Assembly (NCBI RefSeq): GCF_014287705.1
Contig: NZ_JACOOY010000016.1
Coordinates: forward strand, 13,206-77,205
Length of the DNA: 64,000 nt
Direction: 5' to 3'
Source of the DNA: Dorea_D hominis
Lineage (GTDB): Bacteria > Bacillota > Clostridia > Lachnospirales > Lachnospiraceae
The notes under the pieces are model-generated. The model saw nothing but the letters and a program-made list of their open reading frames with translations, did not search any database and was not told the origin of the DNA. This document shows, one piece after another, positions 27,066 through 35,651 of the stretch (within the stretch, counting starts at the first letter, position 1; every line of letters begins with the position of its first letter). A program made the position numbers and the translations under genes.

Positions 27066-28127
27066 ATGATAACACTCGCTTCACAATTACTTGAAAAAAC
27101 GGTAAGCTCCAACGCTTCCGATGTTTTTATCGTTGCCGGGCTTCCGGTTTCCATGCGGTTAAATGGCATCATTGTACATGAGGATGAAGAACGCCTGAAA
27201 CCGAATGATACTGCCGAGATTATTAAACAGATTTACCAGATGGCAAATGAGCGCGACATGCAGACACTTCTTGCTACCGGAGATGATGATTTTTCATTTT
27301 CCATTCCGGGACTTTCCCGTTTCCGTGTCAGTGCCTTCAAACAGAGAGGTTCTCTATCCGCCGTCATCCGAGTGATCTCGTTCTCTCTGCCGGATGCAAA
27401 GGAGCAGGGAATCCCTCAGCAGATCATTGATTTTGCCGACTTTTCCAAAGGTCTGGTACTCGTCACCGGTCCTGCCGGAAGCGGTAAATCTACAACACTT
27501 GCCTGCGTGATCGACCACATCAACCAGACACGCCATGAACACATTATCACACTGGAAGATCCACTGGAATTTCTTCACCGCCACAATAAGAGTATCGTCA
27601 GCCAGCGCGAGATTTCTGTCGATACCGTCAGCTATGTAACGGCGTTGCGTGCGTCTCTGCGCCAGAGCCCGGATGTCATTCTCCTTGGCGAAATGCGTGA
27701 TTTCGAGACGATACAGGTTGCCATGACGGCTGCCGAGACCGGACACCTGATTTTCTCAACTTTACATACGATCGGTGCCGCCAATACGATCGACCGTATC
27801 ATCGATGTATTCCCGCCGAACCAGCAACGACAGATTGCAGTCCAGTTATCCATGGTTCTGCAGGCTGTTATATCACAGCAGCTTGTCCCTACTATTGACG
27901 GACACCAAGTTCCGGCATTTGAAATTATGACGGTAACACCTGCCATCCGCAATATGATCCGTGATAATAAAATCCCGCAGATTGATGGTATGATCTATTC
28001 TTCCGCCACACCGGAACTGGTTTCCATGGATGCGAGCCTCTTGAAACTTTATAAGGATGGTACGATCGCCAAGGATACTGCGCTGACTTATGCGACGAAT
28101 CCGGAGATGTTGAAGCGGAGGTTATAA
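27066..28127 (+). CDS. pilT: PilT-type retraction ATPase
   Basis: A 353-residue hexameric motor ATPase. Visible motifs: Walker A GPAGSGKST (residues 135-143), Asp box ITLEDPLEF (161-169), Walker B DVILLGEMRD (203-212), His box TGHLIFSTLHT (225-235) and, near the C-terminus, AIRNMIRD (293-300), the counterpart of the AIRNLIRE motif specific to PilT. This points to a retraction rather than assembly motor. It closes the operon, 17 bases after the previous gene. No PilB-type assembly ATPase is present. Confidence 0.92.
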   Translation: MITLASQLLEKTVSSNASDVFIVAGLPVSMRLNGIIVHEDEERLKPNDTAEIIKQIYQMANERDMQTLLATGDDDFSFSIPGLSRFRVSAFKQRGSLSAVIRVISFSLPDAKEQGIPQQIIDFADFSKGLVLVTGPAGSGKSTTLACVIDHINQTRHEHIITLEDPLEFLHRHNKSIVSQREISVDTVSYVTALRASLRQSPDVILLGEMRDFETIQVAMTAAETGHLIFSTLHTIGAANTIDRIIDVFPPNQQRQIAVQLSMVLQAVISQQLVPTIDGHQVPAFEIMTVTPAIRNMIRDNKIPQIDGMIYSSATPELVSMDASLLKLYKDGTIAKDTALTYATNPEMLKRRL

Positions 28128-28133
28128 TAATAA

Positions 28134-28161
28134 CAAGGCAGGTCAAATTGACCTGCCTTAT
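28134..28161. terminator. bidirectional terminator after pilT
   Basis: AAGGCAGGTCAA and TTGACCTGCCTT form a near-perfect 12-base-pair stem. T-rich sequence follows on the plus strand. It can serve pilT and the convergent Big2 gene. Confidence 0.75.
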
Positions 28162-28183
28162 CTATTCTCTTTGTTCACTTTTT

Positions 28184-29044
28184 TTAGTATTTTGTAAATC
28201 CGATTTTCTTCATGGAATAACCGTATTTTCCTAAAAGTTTATCGTAGTATTTGAATGCTGTTTTTGTATAGCTGACTGCTTTTGTCCAGTCTTTTTCACG
28301 AGGCTTTCCGCTGTACTCCAGTTCATCATCACTTTCGCTCATCAGATCACCTTCCAGACATTTTGTCAAATTCATTCCCTTACGGTTTCCATCGTAAGAT
28401 TTGTCAAGCTTTCCTAAAATAAAGATAACATAATCTTCCTTAAGTTTCATATCAATTATTTGTAATTCCCCTGCTTTATCTTTTACGATATCCATCGCGA
28501 TTGCTGTACCTGTCATCTTGTCCGCTTTTTCGTTCATGTCTATATAACTGAATCCCATCTGCCATTTTTTGGGATATGCAATAATATTAATATCTTTTTC
28601 ATTATTTTTTCCTTGTTTAGAAGTCATGGAAAGCATGTACATTCCATCGCCCTGATTTTTTCCTTTTTCTCTTACCAGATCATACAGCTTTCTCGCACGG
28701 TAATTTTCCTTTGTGACAACTGCCACTTTACATTTTAATTTCTTACCTTTTACTTTTGCAGTAATTGTACATTTGCCAAGTTTTACTGCTTTTACTGTTC
28801 CTTTGGAACTGACCTTTGCAATTTTCTTATTGCTGCTGGACCATTTGATTTTGGCACTTGTATTCTTCACTTTCAGTTTCGTACTCTGTCCCGGATACAT
28901 TGCAACACTTGTCTTGCTGAGTTTTGGTTTAACGGCTGCTTTTGCTTCCCCACTCCAGCCACCAAATGCAAGCGTCACCGCCATTGCAATCACCAGTAAC
29001 CCTGCCGACAGACGTTTCCATACGTTTCTTCTGTTTTCTTTCAT
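28184..29044 (-). CDS. secreted protein with bacterial Ig-like (Big2) domain
   Basis: A 286-residue secreted protein: signal peptide (KRLSAGLLVIAMAVTLAFGGWSGEAKA) followed by one Big2 domain (KPKLSKTSVAMYPGQSTKLKVKN, WSSSNKKIAKVSSKGTVKAV, GKCTITAKVKGKKLKC). The C-terminal 170 residues are not recognised. No sortase motif or cell-wall anchor is seen. It is the longer of two tandem paralogues; the function is unknown. Confidence 0.75.
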   Translation of the reverse strand: MKENRRNVWKRLSAGLLVIAMAVTLAFGGWSGEAKAAVKPKLSKTSVAMYPGQSTKLKVKNTSAKIKWSSSNKKIAKVSSKGTVKAVKLGKCTITAKVKGKKLKCKVAVVTKENYRARKLYDLVREKGKNQGDGMYMLSMTSKQGKNNEKDINIIAYPKKWQMGFSYIDMNEKADKMTGTAIAMDIVKDKAGELQIIDMKLKEDYVIFILGKLDKSYDGNRKGMNLTKCLEGDLMSESDDELEYSGKPREKDWTKAVSYTKTAFKYYDKLLGKYGYSMKKIGFTKY

Positions 29045-29125
29045 GCCTTCTTCCTCCCAATTTGTTTTTTATCTCTACATTAAGAAAAGCCTTCTAATCA
29101 CACAACTTTTCTTAGAAAGAGCATC

Positions 29126-29476
29126 TTAGTATCTCTGCTTTGTGACAACCTGCACACGACACTTTAATGTCTTACCCTTGACTTTCGCGGAAATCAGACA
29201 TCTGCCGGTTCTGACCGCACGCACCATTCCTCTTGGGCTGACCTGCGCAACCTTCGTGTTGCTACTGGACCATTTGGCTCTTGCCCTCGTATTATTCACG
29301 GCAAGTTTCTCATTCTGTCCTGCATACATATAGAGGCTGGTCGTATTCAGATTCGGTCTTGAAGCACCCCTTGCCTTAACACCGATCCATCCACTCAGTG
29401 AAAATGTGACAGCCAGCGCAATTATCAGAATACCGGTTGCAAGCTGCTCCCACCAGGTCTTATTTCCTTTCCACAT
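29126..29476 (-). CDS. short secreted Big2-domain protein, truncated paralogue
   Basis: A 116-residue protein with signal peptide and one Big2 domain, aligned end to end with the first 115 residues of the neighbouring protein (shared WSSSN-K-A-VS--G-V-AV and the VVTK end). It stops right after the Big2 domain, where the neighbour continues. Tandem duplication followed by loss of the C-terminal part is likely. It still has its own start and could be a functional small secreted protein. Confidence 0.65.
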   Translation of the reverse strand: MWKGNKTWWEQLATGILIIALAVTFSLSGWIGVKARGASRPNLNTTSLYMYAGQNEKLAVNNTRARAKWSSSNTKVAQVSPRGMVRAVRTGRCLISAKVKGKTLKCRVQVVTKQRY

Positions 29477-29551
29477 ATTATTCCTCCATTTCTTACTACC
29501 CCATATAAAAATTATACTTTACTAAAGAAGCTTTCGTCAATTATTTTCAAA

Positions 29552-30904
29552 CTATTTTTTTCTTTTATTATATTTTTCAGTCTTTTTAAATGCAGGCATG
29601 CGAAAAATCTGTATCAGCAGCGGAATTACCATAATAAACCAGACCAGCGGCTCCGCGAGAATCACTCCTGTATAGCCAAGCCACGGCACCAGTGTAAAAG
29701 CAATGATAATTTTCCCAATCATTTCCAGAGAACTGGACACAAGCGGTGTTACATGATCGCCAAGTCCCTGCATCGCATTTCGCAAAATACAGATGATCGT
29801 TGTCACGAAATAAAAAATGGTATTGAATTTCAAATAGTTAGTCGCATTCAGAAGCACAATTTTATTGTGCGTTCCTGTTACGAGATAGACAAGGAAATCA
29901 CCGATCGTATAACTTGCGACTGCAGACATAGCCGACCAGATAAATGTATACAGAAGTGCCACTTTGATTCCCTGCTTTACACGGTCCATCTTGCCTGCGC
30001 CCATATTCTGACCGCAGTAGGTTGCCATCGTCTGCCCAAATACGCTGAACATGATCATAAACATTTCCGACAATTTTCTTGCCGCCGTGTGTGCAATAAT
30101 AATTTCTTTTCCAAGCTGATTGATTGCCGTCTGCAAGGTCAGCGATCCGATATTGATAAGGGAACTCATAAATCCCATCGACAGACCGGCGCTTAACATT
30201 TCCTTTCGCATGGCCGGATTGACATGACAGAAGTCTTCCTTTGACAGGCGGAGAATTTCGTATTTGTGCATCATGTAAAACCAGCAGATGACAAATGCCA
30301 GCCCTTGTGCAAGAACGGTTGCGATTGCCGCACTTCGCACACCACTGTGCAGTACAACTACGAAAAATAAATCTCCGGCGATATTTAACGCGACCGATAC
30401 TGCGAGAATGATGAGCGGTGTCACAGTGTCCCCGATGGCACGCAACGCTGCCGCACAGGCATCATATAAAAAGGTTGCAAGCAGCCCGGCTATGATAATA
30501 ATAATGTAAGATCTTGCCATTGGCAGCAATTTTTCCGGTATATTTAAGAATTGCAGAATTTGTCGCAGAAATGCAAGTCCAAGCACAGTAAAGAATACCG
30601 AAATTCCTGTTCCAAGAACTAACGACTGGGCAAATGATTTCCGCATCTGTTCGATATCTCCGGCGCCGAATTTCTGTGCCGTGATAATGGCAAATCCATT
30701 TGACAATCCAAGCAGGAAACCGATAATCAGTCCACTTAACGTGCTCGTTGCTCCGACTGCTGCAAGTGCATTTCCTCCAAGAAAGGAGCCGACGATTCGT
30801 GTATCGGCAAGACTATATGTCAATTGTAGTAAATTTCCTAAAAAAATCGGTACTGCAAATGTAAATACAAGTACCGATGGTTTTCCTTTTGTTAAATCTT
30901 TCAT
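29552..30904 (-). CDS. MATE-family efflux transporter
   Basis: A 450-residue membrane protein with twelve helices and MATE features: FTFAVPIFLGNLLQLTYSLADTRIVG, then GLSNGFAIITAQKFGAGD and, in the second half, TMATYCGQNMGAGKMDRVKQG. The family exports cationic drugs and metabolites using sodium or proton gradients. It is transcribed alone. Confidence 0.9.
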   Translation of the reverse strand: MKDLTKGKPSVLVFTFAVPIFLGNLLQLTYSLADTRIVGSFLGGNALAAVGATSTLSGLIIGFLLGLSNGFAIITAQKFGAGDIEQMRKSFAQSLVLGTGISVFFTVLGLAFLRQILQFLNIPEKLLPMARSYIIIIIAGLLATFLYDACAAALRAIGDTVTPLIILAVSVALNIAGDLFFVVVLHSGVRSAAIATVLAQGLAFVICWFYMMHKYEILRLSKEDFCHVNPAMRKEMLSAGLSMGFMSSLINIGSLTLQTAINQLGKEIIIAHTAARKLSEMFMIMFSVFGQTMATYCGQNMGAGKMDRVKQGIKVALLYTFIWSAMSAVASYTIGDFLVYLVTGTHNKIVLLNATNYLKFNTIFYFVTTIICILRNAMQGLGDHVTPLVSSSLEMIGKIIIAFTLVPWLGYTGVILAEPLVWFIMVIPLLIQIFRMPAFKKTEKYNKRKK

Positions 30905-31098
30905 CTTACGCTTCTTACTCTCTTTCGCTCTTTGCTTTCACTTTAATTTAAGTTTCTGTCCTTCGGATATTTTCCGGTCTATTTTAGCACACCCTTTCTT
31001 CTCTGTAAAATACTTTTGACCCTAATGTCATGCTTTTGTGGTATGATAATTCCATGAAATACGAATTGCAACACAGATTGATAAGGAAATTAATTAAC

Positions 31099-32013
31099 AT
31101 GAAAGCACAAACATTATTAAAAGCAAAAAAATATACTGGGATTCTTCCCTTTCTCTCCGGCATCTGCTGGGGCGCTACAGGAATTTTTGTCCGAACTCTG
31201 GAAAATGCCGGAGTTGATAATTTCACGATCATCAGCTGCCGTATGCTTCTCGCAGCTCTCATTACAGGCATCTGTATGCTCATCTACAACCGCTCTCTGT
31301 TCCATGTAAACCTTAAGGATCTCTGGCTTTTTATTGCGAGCGGCATGATCGGAATGACGGCACTCAGCATTTTTTATAATATTTCGGTTTCCAGCAGTTC
31401 TCTGGCACTTGCGGCAGTTCTTCTTGCCATGTGTCCGGTTTTTGTACTGTTTCTGGCGGCAATATTTTTCCATGAAAAAATCACAGGACGCAAAACCGGC
31501 TGCGTCATTCTGGCGCTCACCGGCTGCGTCCTGGTCAGTGGTGTATTTGAAAAAGGCGGACTTGCATGGTCTGTCCGCGGCATCGTCTGCGGTCTTCTCG
31601 CCTGCTTTTTCTATGCCTCATATAGCCTTGTCAGCAAACGCATGACACAGAAAAACTATCATTTCCTGACGATTACTTTTTATGGTACTTTATTTTCCGG
31701 ACTGTCCATGCTTCCATTTTCAAATATGCATACTATCCGTGCTTTATGCACACCAGCTTATTTCTCCTATACCGGTGTCATGTTTGTACATGCGCTGATC
31801 TCCTCTGTCCTTCCGTATGCGCTTTTCTCGCTTTCCATGCGCTATATGGAAACCGGCAAAGCTTCCATCCTCGCATCCAGTGAGCCTGCTGCCGCTATGA
31901 TTTTCGGCGCAGTGCTCTACTCCGAGACGCCAAGCCTGCTCTCCGTGCTGGGGCTTTGCTTCACGATCGCAGCAGTTGTGCTATTGAATGTGCCGGAGGG
32001 GGAAGTTCGATAA
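31099..32013 (+). CDS. EamA/DMT-family permease
   Basis: A 304-residue protein with ten predicted helices and two EamA repeats (GILPFLSGICWGATGIFVRTL and RGIVCGLLACFFYASYSLVSK), ending with SSEPAAAMIFGAVLYSE, a common segment. Substrate unknown. The ATG at 31099 is preceded by ATAAGGAAA. An in-frame ATG at 31054 has no ribosome binding site and lies very near a likely -10 box. Confidence 0.85.
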   Translation: MKAQTLLKAKKYTGILPFLSGICWGATGIFVRTLENAGVDNFTIISCRMLLAALITGICMLIYNRSLFHVNLKDLWLFIASGMIGMTALSIFYNISVSSSSLALAAVLLAMCPVFVLFLAAIFFHEKITGRKTGCVILALTGCVLVSGVFEKGGLAWSVRGIVCGLLACFFYASYSLVSKRMTQKNYHFLTITFYGTLFSGLSMLPFSNMHTIRALCTPAYFSYTGVMFVHALISSVLPYALFSLSMRYMETGKASILASSEPAAAMIFGAVLYSETPSLLSVLGLCFTIAAVVLLNVPEGEVR

Positions 32014-32039
32014 TTCTTTTATCTCTTTTCAAGAAATTT

Positions 32040-32068
32040 TTGACATATTTCAGTATCCATGCTAAAAT
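32040..32068 (+). promoter_or_regulatory. promoter of a small plus-strand RNA
   Basis: TTGACA (32040-32045), 17 bases, TAAAAT (32063-32068). It begins 27 bases after the permease stop codon and points to a region with no convincing gene. Confidence 0.7.
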
Positions 32069-32074
32069 ATGAAT

Positions 32075-32167
32075 ATAAAAAGAGTACTACCGATAGACGG
32101 TTAGTACAAATCTATTTGGCTAAAAATAGCCGCTTAGTTTGTCAGACTGGGGCGGCTATTTTTGTGT
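32075..32167 (+). ncRNA. candidate small RNA, antisense partner of a convergent RNA
   Basis: From the expected start at about 32075 the RNA forms a hairpin GTACTACCG/CGGTTAGTAC (32084-32107). It ends at a strong terminator AAAAATAGCCGC/GCGGCTATTTTT (32122-32163). The only frame is 11 codons without a ribosome binding site. A second promoter converges from the other strand and shares the terminator, as in RNAI/RNAII pairs of type I toxin-antitoxin loci. Confidence 0.5.
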
Positions 32168-32204
32168 CTTATTATCCTTACCAAATGTATATCCCAAACC
32201 AAAG
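32120..32204 (-). ncRNA. candidate convergent small RNA
   Basis: A minus-strand promoter with TTGAAA (32234-32239), 17 bases and TATAAT (32211-32216) would start an RNA near 32204 that runs into the same bidirectional terminator. Only about 40 bases lie before the stem, too few for a typical toxin peptide. It may be the remnant of a type I toxin-antitoxin locus that lost its toxin frame. Confidence 0.45.
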
Positions 32205-32273
32205 CTTGTGATTATATCAGCTACATATCACAGTTTCAATTATTTTTTGTCAGCGTTTATTTTATAAATCTAA

Positions 32274-33581
32274 TTACGCATATCCGTTATTTATGATCTT
32301 CCACCTGCCATCGCTGGTCTTTTTTAACGTCCACCCATATCCATATTCCCTGTGGCTTGCTTCTCCTTCCGCAAAATCAGAAAGTCCTTCTGCATCAAAT
32401 GTACTTTCCAGTACGATAATGTCTCTGGTGTCCACATTTTCTTCACCTTCTACATGCATGGATTCTACGCATTCAGTAACTTCCTGATCTCCTGCATACT
32501 TAATTTCCAACAGTGTACAACCTCGCATTTCTCCGTTTCTATTGAACTTATTTTCCACTACTTGAATGGCGCTATTGATCTCTGCCTGTGTATGAATAGA
32601 AGAATCTACTTGCACAACACCTTTTTTCGCGCAGACATTTGAAATTGGATTTGTCAAAAATCCAAAAGTCATCACCGCATAAACAACACATATGCATGCA
32701 ATAAATCTTTTCTTCGGTTTTTTATAATTCAATACATATTTCACTCTGTCTTTAACGTCTATTTCTCCAAAGGAAAGCGGCGAGTAAATCATTCTCTTTG
32801 GCATACTGCAATCCAGCATTGCCTGAGAATACGAAGCCTTTTTCTCTCTCTCCATTTTGCGGATAACTGCTTCATCACACCGCATTTCTATATCTTTGCA
32901 GAACATCCAATATGCCCACCACACAAAAGGACTGAACCAATAAACACACAGAAACAAATATGCAATATTTTTCCAGATATAATCCCGATACCGGATATGC
33001 ATTTTTTCATGTAAAAGCACACTGTCCAGTGTATTTTCAGCAAGATTTCCCGGTATATAAATCACTGGTTTTACGAGTCCAAAAACAAACGGTGAATCTA
33101 TTTCATCACACACATATATGTTGTCCTTCCGGCAAATACTGGCTCTTATTTTTATCCGGATATTAACATATCCGTACGCCTCATACAGAAGCATTATAAA
33201 TGCACCCACTAACCACACAATTGCCAGAATGTAAAGCAGATTTTCTGTTAAATGAAATGGAGGAATCACCGTTCCCTCATATCGATGCATATATGCTTCG
33301 CCCAGATAATCTTTTACGAGCGAATAAGTAAGTGCACTCCCCGATTCGACATTTGACAGATTTCCCGAGCCAAGATTATCCACCCGTTCCGCAACAGGTA
33401 TGAAGCTCCACGCTTTTTCAATCAGATTCGGGATTGCAAGGCGAACTGCAACTAAGATCCATAAAAAGAACTGTAGCCTTTTCGATGATTTTCTTAATAT
33501 AAAGCGGATAATAAATACTGTTATGATCAGCCAGCTTGCCGCCAGACTCATGTTAAATATTTTCAGGAAAATCTCACTCAT
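32274..33581 (-). CDS. BlaR1/MecR1-type M56 metallopeptidase
   Basis: A 435-residue membrane protein with four N-terminal helices and an M56 zinc-peptidase domain: HEKMH (in LLHEKMHIRYRDYIW) as zinc motif and ELxxxCDE-like MRCDEAV downstream. The C-terminal 110 residues are extracellular but lack the penicillin-binding SxxK domain of true BlaR1, so the inducing signal need not be a beta-lactam. It follows the BlaI-type gene by four bases; the pair probably works as sensor-protease and repressor. Confidence 0.82.
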   Translation of the reverse strand: MSEIFLKIFNMSLAASWLIITVFIIRFILRKSSKRLQFFLWILVAVRLAIPNLIEKAWSFIPVAERVDNLGSGNLSNVESGSALTYSLVKDYLGEAYMHRYEGTVIPPFHLTENLLYILAIVWLVGAFIMLLYEAYGYVNIRIKIRASICRKDNIYVCDEIDSPFVFGLVKPVIYIPGNLAENTLDSVLLHEKMHIRYRDYIWKNIAYLFLCVYWFSPFVWWAYWMFCKDIEMRCDEAVIRKMEREKKASYSQAMLDCSMPKRMIYSPLSFGEIDVKDRVKYVLNYKKPKKRFIACICVVYAVMTFGFLTNPISNVCAKKGVVQVDSSIHTQAEINSAIQVVENKFNRNGEMRGCTLLEIKYAGDQEVTECVESMHVEGEENVDTRDIIVLESTFDAEGLSDFAEGEASHREYGYGWTLKKTSDGRWKIINNGYA

Positions 33582-33585
33582 ATGC

Positions 33586-33945
33586 TTAACCCTCCTTGAA
33601 AGTATCGATCATCGACTGAATCTCCTTTGCTTCTTCCGATGTCAGCTTCTTATGTGAAATAAATGCTGCAATAAAAGAAGGCAATGAACCGTGGAACGTC
33701 TCTTCTACAAACTTCTCGCTCTTCGCAGCAAAAAAATCTTCTTTTGATATAAGCGAAGTAACGATTCCGTCCTGGTTCTGAAACAAGCCTTTCTCGCACA
33801 GTTTACGAAGCACGGTGTATGTTGTGGACTTCTTCCATGACAACTTTTCTTCACATATCCTGACAAGTTCCCCGGAACTTACCGGCTCTGACTCCCAGAT
33901 GATATTCGCAAATATTTTCTGTACTTCTCCAAGTTCAGTATCCAT
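33586..33945 (-). CDS. BlaI/MecI/CopY-family repressor
   Basis: A 119-residue winged-helix repressor: LGEVQKIFANIIWESEPVSSGELV, then WKKSTTYTVLRKLCEKGLF as recognition part, and a C-terminal dimer and cleavage region. The family is inactivated by proteolysis through a BlaR1-type partner, encoded next. An 11-base inverted repeat overlaps its promoter. No beta-lactamase gene is nearby, so the regulated target is unclear. Confidence 0.88.
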   Translation of the reverse strand: MDTELGEVQKIFANIIWESEPVSSGELVRICEEKLSWKKSTTYTVLRKLCEKGLFQNQDGIVTSLISKEDFFAAKSEKFVEETFHGSLPSFIAAFISHKKLTSEEAKEIQSMIDTFKEG

Positions 33946-33960
33946 CGTTATCCCTCCTTT

Positions 33961-34016
33961 GGTTTACTCACAATAGACTTTTTCTTTATTTTATCGTGAG
34001 TAAACCTGTAAGTCAA
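33961..34016 (-). promoter_or_regulatory. promoter and operator of the blaI-blaR1 pair
   Basis: On the minus strand TTGACT (34011-34016), 17 bases, TAAAAT (33988-33993). The arms GGTTTACTCAC (33961-33971) and GTGAGTAAACC (33996-34006) are perfect inverted copies; one fills the promoter spacer and the other lies downstream of the start. This fits autorepression by the BlaI-type protein. Confidence 0.75.
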
Positions 34017-34074
34017 GGGATTTTGACATATTTTCGCCCATAATTTTTTTATTCGGGTTTCTTAATTTAAGCTT

Positions 34075-34302
34075 CTATTTTAATTCCTTACAATCTATAA
34101 TATCACCGACCATAAGCAGCACTTCCGTGATTATTAAAAACACCATTCCTGCTTTAACAAGCACTTTCCCCTTCTGATCATCACTTGCTTTTGCTGACTT
34201 TGCAAGTAATCCTATTAAACCTATATTGGATAACCGTTGGATATTTCTGTTCATTGCTCGGTTCTCATAGTAAATTTTTCTTAACATGTCTTTGTTTTTC
34301 AT
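34075..34302 (-). CDS. small membrane protein of unknown function
   Basis: A 75-residue protein starting MKNKDMLRKIYYENRAMNRN with one C-terminal hydrophobic helix (VKAGMVFLIITEVLLMVGDII). GGAG precedes the ATG at 34302. It begins six bases after the HIRAN gene, so they are co-transcribed. I do not recognise the family. Confidence 0.55.
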   Translation of the reverse strand: MKNKDMLRKIYYENRAMNRNIQRLSNIGLIGLLAKSAKASDDQKGKVLVKAGMVFLIITEVLLMVGDIIDCKELK

Positions 34303-34307
34303 ATTCT

Positions 34308-34622
34308 CTAATTCTCCTTCTTTAAACTCTTTTTGCAAATTTTGCAGATTGTTCCCGCCGGTGTAACTAATACAACTTTCGCATATGCTTTGTCCCCGAT
34401 TTTATCATATAAACGTCCTGCACTCATGGATTCTCCAATTACTGTATAAGAACTGTTTGCCACATAGCCAATCTTGCCAACTCCTTCATACGTCACCTTG
34501 ATCGCTTCCCTGTCATACTCGTTATCTGGTTCTTTTTCCAGCCGGAGCTTCATGCCCTTTTCCAGAAAATCATTTCCAAAATAATTCTTTGTTCCGGTCA
34601 GTGTTATAAATACTTTTGCCAT
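34308..34622 (-). CDS. HIRAN-domain protein
   Basis: A 104-residue protein consisting of little more than a HIRAN-like domain: VFITLTGTKNYFG, LEKEPDNEYDREAIKV, and GKIGYVANSSYTVIG. HIRAN domains bind DNA ends or stalled forks in helicases, and stand-alone forms are common in phages and mobile elements. The C-terminus has two CxxC-type cysteines (CKICKKS). It marks the beginning of accessory DNA here. Confidence 0.6.
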   Translation of the reverse strand: MAKVFITLTGTKNYFGNDFLEKGMKLRLEKEPDNEYDREAIKVTYEGVGKIGYVANSSYTVIGESMSAGRLYDKIGDKAYAKVVLVTPAGTICKICKKSLKKEN

Positions 34623-34782
34623 TGTAATATCTCCTTTCTTTGTTTAGAAATCATCCGGATTCGATCTGATTTACGCCGTATCTCCCCGGATGGTTATAGT
34701 GTATAGGAAGAGGTGGGGTATAAAAATCCCTGCTGTTTTTTTCTTTACATCTTTAATTGCTATTTTAAACGCTATTTTTTGC

Positions 34783-35013
34783 CTATAACTGCTCTTGCAA
34801 ACTGGCAATTACTTTTGCAAACTCCCTTTTAGACGCTTCCTCAAAGACGATTACAAAGTAATGGTATACTGCTCTGGCGTCTTTCGCTAACTGTTGAAAT
34901 GTATGGATCCCCATGGAATAAAACATTGCACCTTCTTCATAACGGACAAATTTCTTACGTCCTCCTTTGACAAGCTTTTCCAAATCCGGAACCTTGCTTC
35001 GGTTATTTCCCAT
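34783..35013 (-). CDS. DUF6462-like small protein
   Basis: A 76-residue protein with PDLEKLVKGGRKKFVRYEEGAMFYSMGIHTFQQLAKDARA. It is clearly a paralogue of the next gene upstream and overlaps it by 11 bases. Such proteins resemble excisionase-type helix-turn-helix factors and are frequent beside integrases in Clostridia. Function not shown. Confidence 0.6.
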   Translation of the reverse strand: MGNNRSKVPDLEKLVKGGRKKFVRYEEGAMFYSMGIHTFQQLAKDARAVYHYFVIVFEEASKREFAKVIASLQEQL

Positions 35014-35260
35014 AACGCTTCCCCCTTCTCTTCTTTAATTCTGATGCAACATCAGGATTGTCTTCTAAAAAATCATCCAGAATATTCAGATCCACAATAG
35101 CTGTCTTTCGAATCGGATAATTGGCTTCTGCCTTTTTCGCCAGTCTGACAAAAGGCCAGTAGGACATCCTATAAATCTTTGCTCCTTGTGTGTAATTTAC
35201 AAATCTGCGTTTCTTTCCTTCCAGATATTTTTCCAAGTCAGGTGTTTTTCGTTTTTTCAT
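35003..35260 (-). CDS. DUF6462-like small protein
   Basis: An 85-residue protein: TPDLEKYLEGKKRRFVNYTQGAKIYRMSYWPFVRLAKKA, followed by a basic tail. The segment after YTQGAKIY looks like a MerR/excisionase-type helix pair. Its tandem paralogue follows. Possibly a DNA-binding regulator of an element once inserted here. Confidence 0.6.
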   Translation of the reverse strand: MKKRKTPDLEKYLEGKKRRFVNYTQGAKIYRMSYWPFVRLAKKAEANYPIRKTAIVDLNILDDFLEDNPDVASELKKRRGKRYGK

Positions 35261-35350
35261 GGCTTCCTCCTTGTTTCCAGAAATCTGTATATTACCAGAT
35301 ACTCATTTTATTTGGCAGGTACGTGAAAGGATGTTATATCTTAAAAAACA

Positions 35351-35395
35351 AAAAGGACACATCCAAATGGTATTTCTACCAAAAGTGATGTGTCC
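35351..35395 (-). terminator. terminator in front of the DUF6462 genes
   Basis: GGACACATC (35355-35363) and GATGTGTCC (35387-35395) form a nine-base-pair stem. On the minus strand it is followed by TTTTTG and more T. It ends transcripts coming from the metG fragment side. Confidence 0.7.
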
Positions 35396-35498
35396 CTGTT
35401 TAACACTATATTTTCGAAAAATGCTCCTCAAAAATAATCGATATTTTGTTCTTTAGACATATAAGATAAACAGTCAGGAATCCATAGAACCCCTTATT

Positions 35499-35651
35499 CT
35501 ATTCTCTTATAATCCGTACGTCACCATTTAAACTTATACAGTTCCAGGCCGTTTCATGTAGCTCCATTTCAATCCGTGGAACCACTTTTCCTGATTGGAC
35601 GTCTATGACTACCAAACCGAACTCTTTTTCTGGATTAGTACAGCTTAGCAC
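35499..35651 (-). pseudogene. fragment of an unrecognised protein
   Basis: An open stretch of 50 codons reads CTNPEKEFGLVVIDV, QSGKVVPRIEMEL, then HETAWNCISLNGDVRIIRE and a TAG. It looks like a real protein C-terminus and overlaps the end of the metG fragment in another frame; no good start was found. It is probably the tail of a gene cut at a recombination junction. Confidence 0.35.

Noticed and set aside
33961..34006. Inverted repeat before blaI as a terminator
   Set aside because: It overlaps a 17-base-spaced promoter and has no T run in the right place; an operator fits better.
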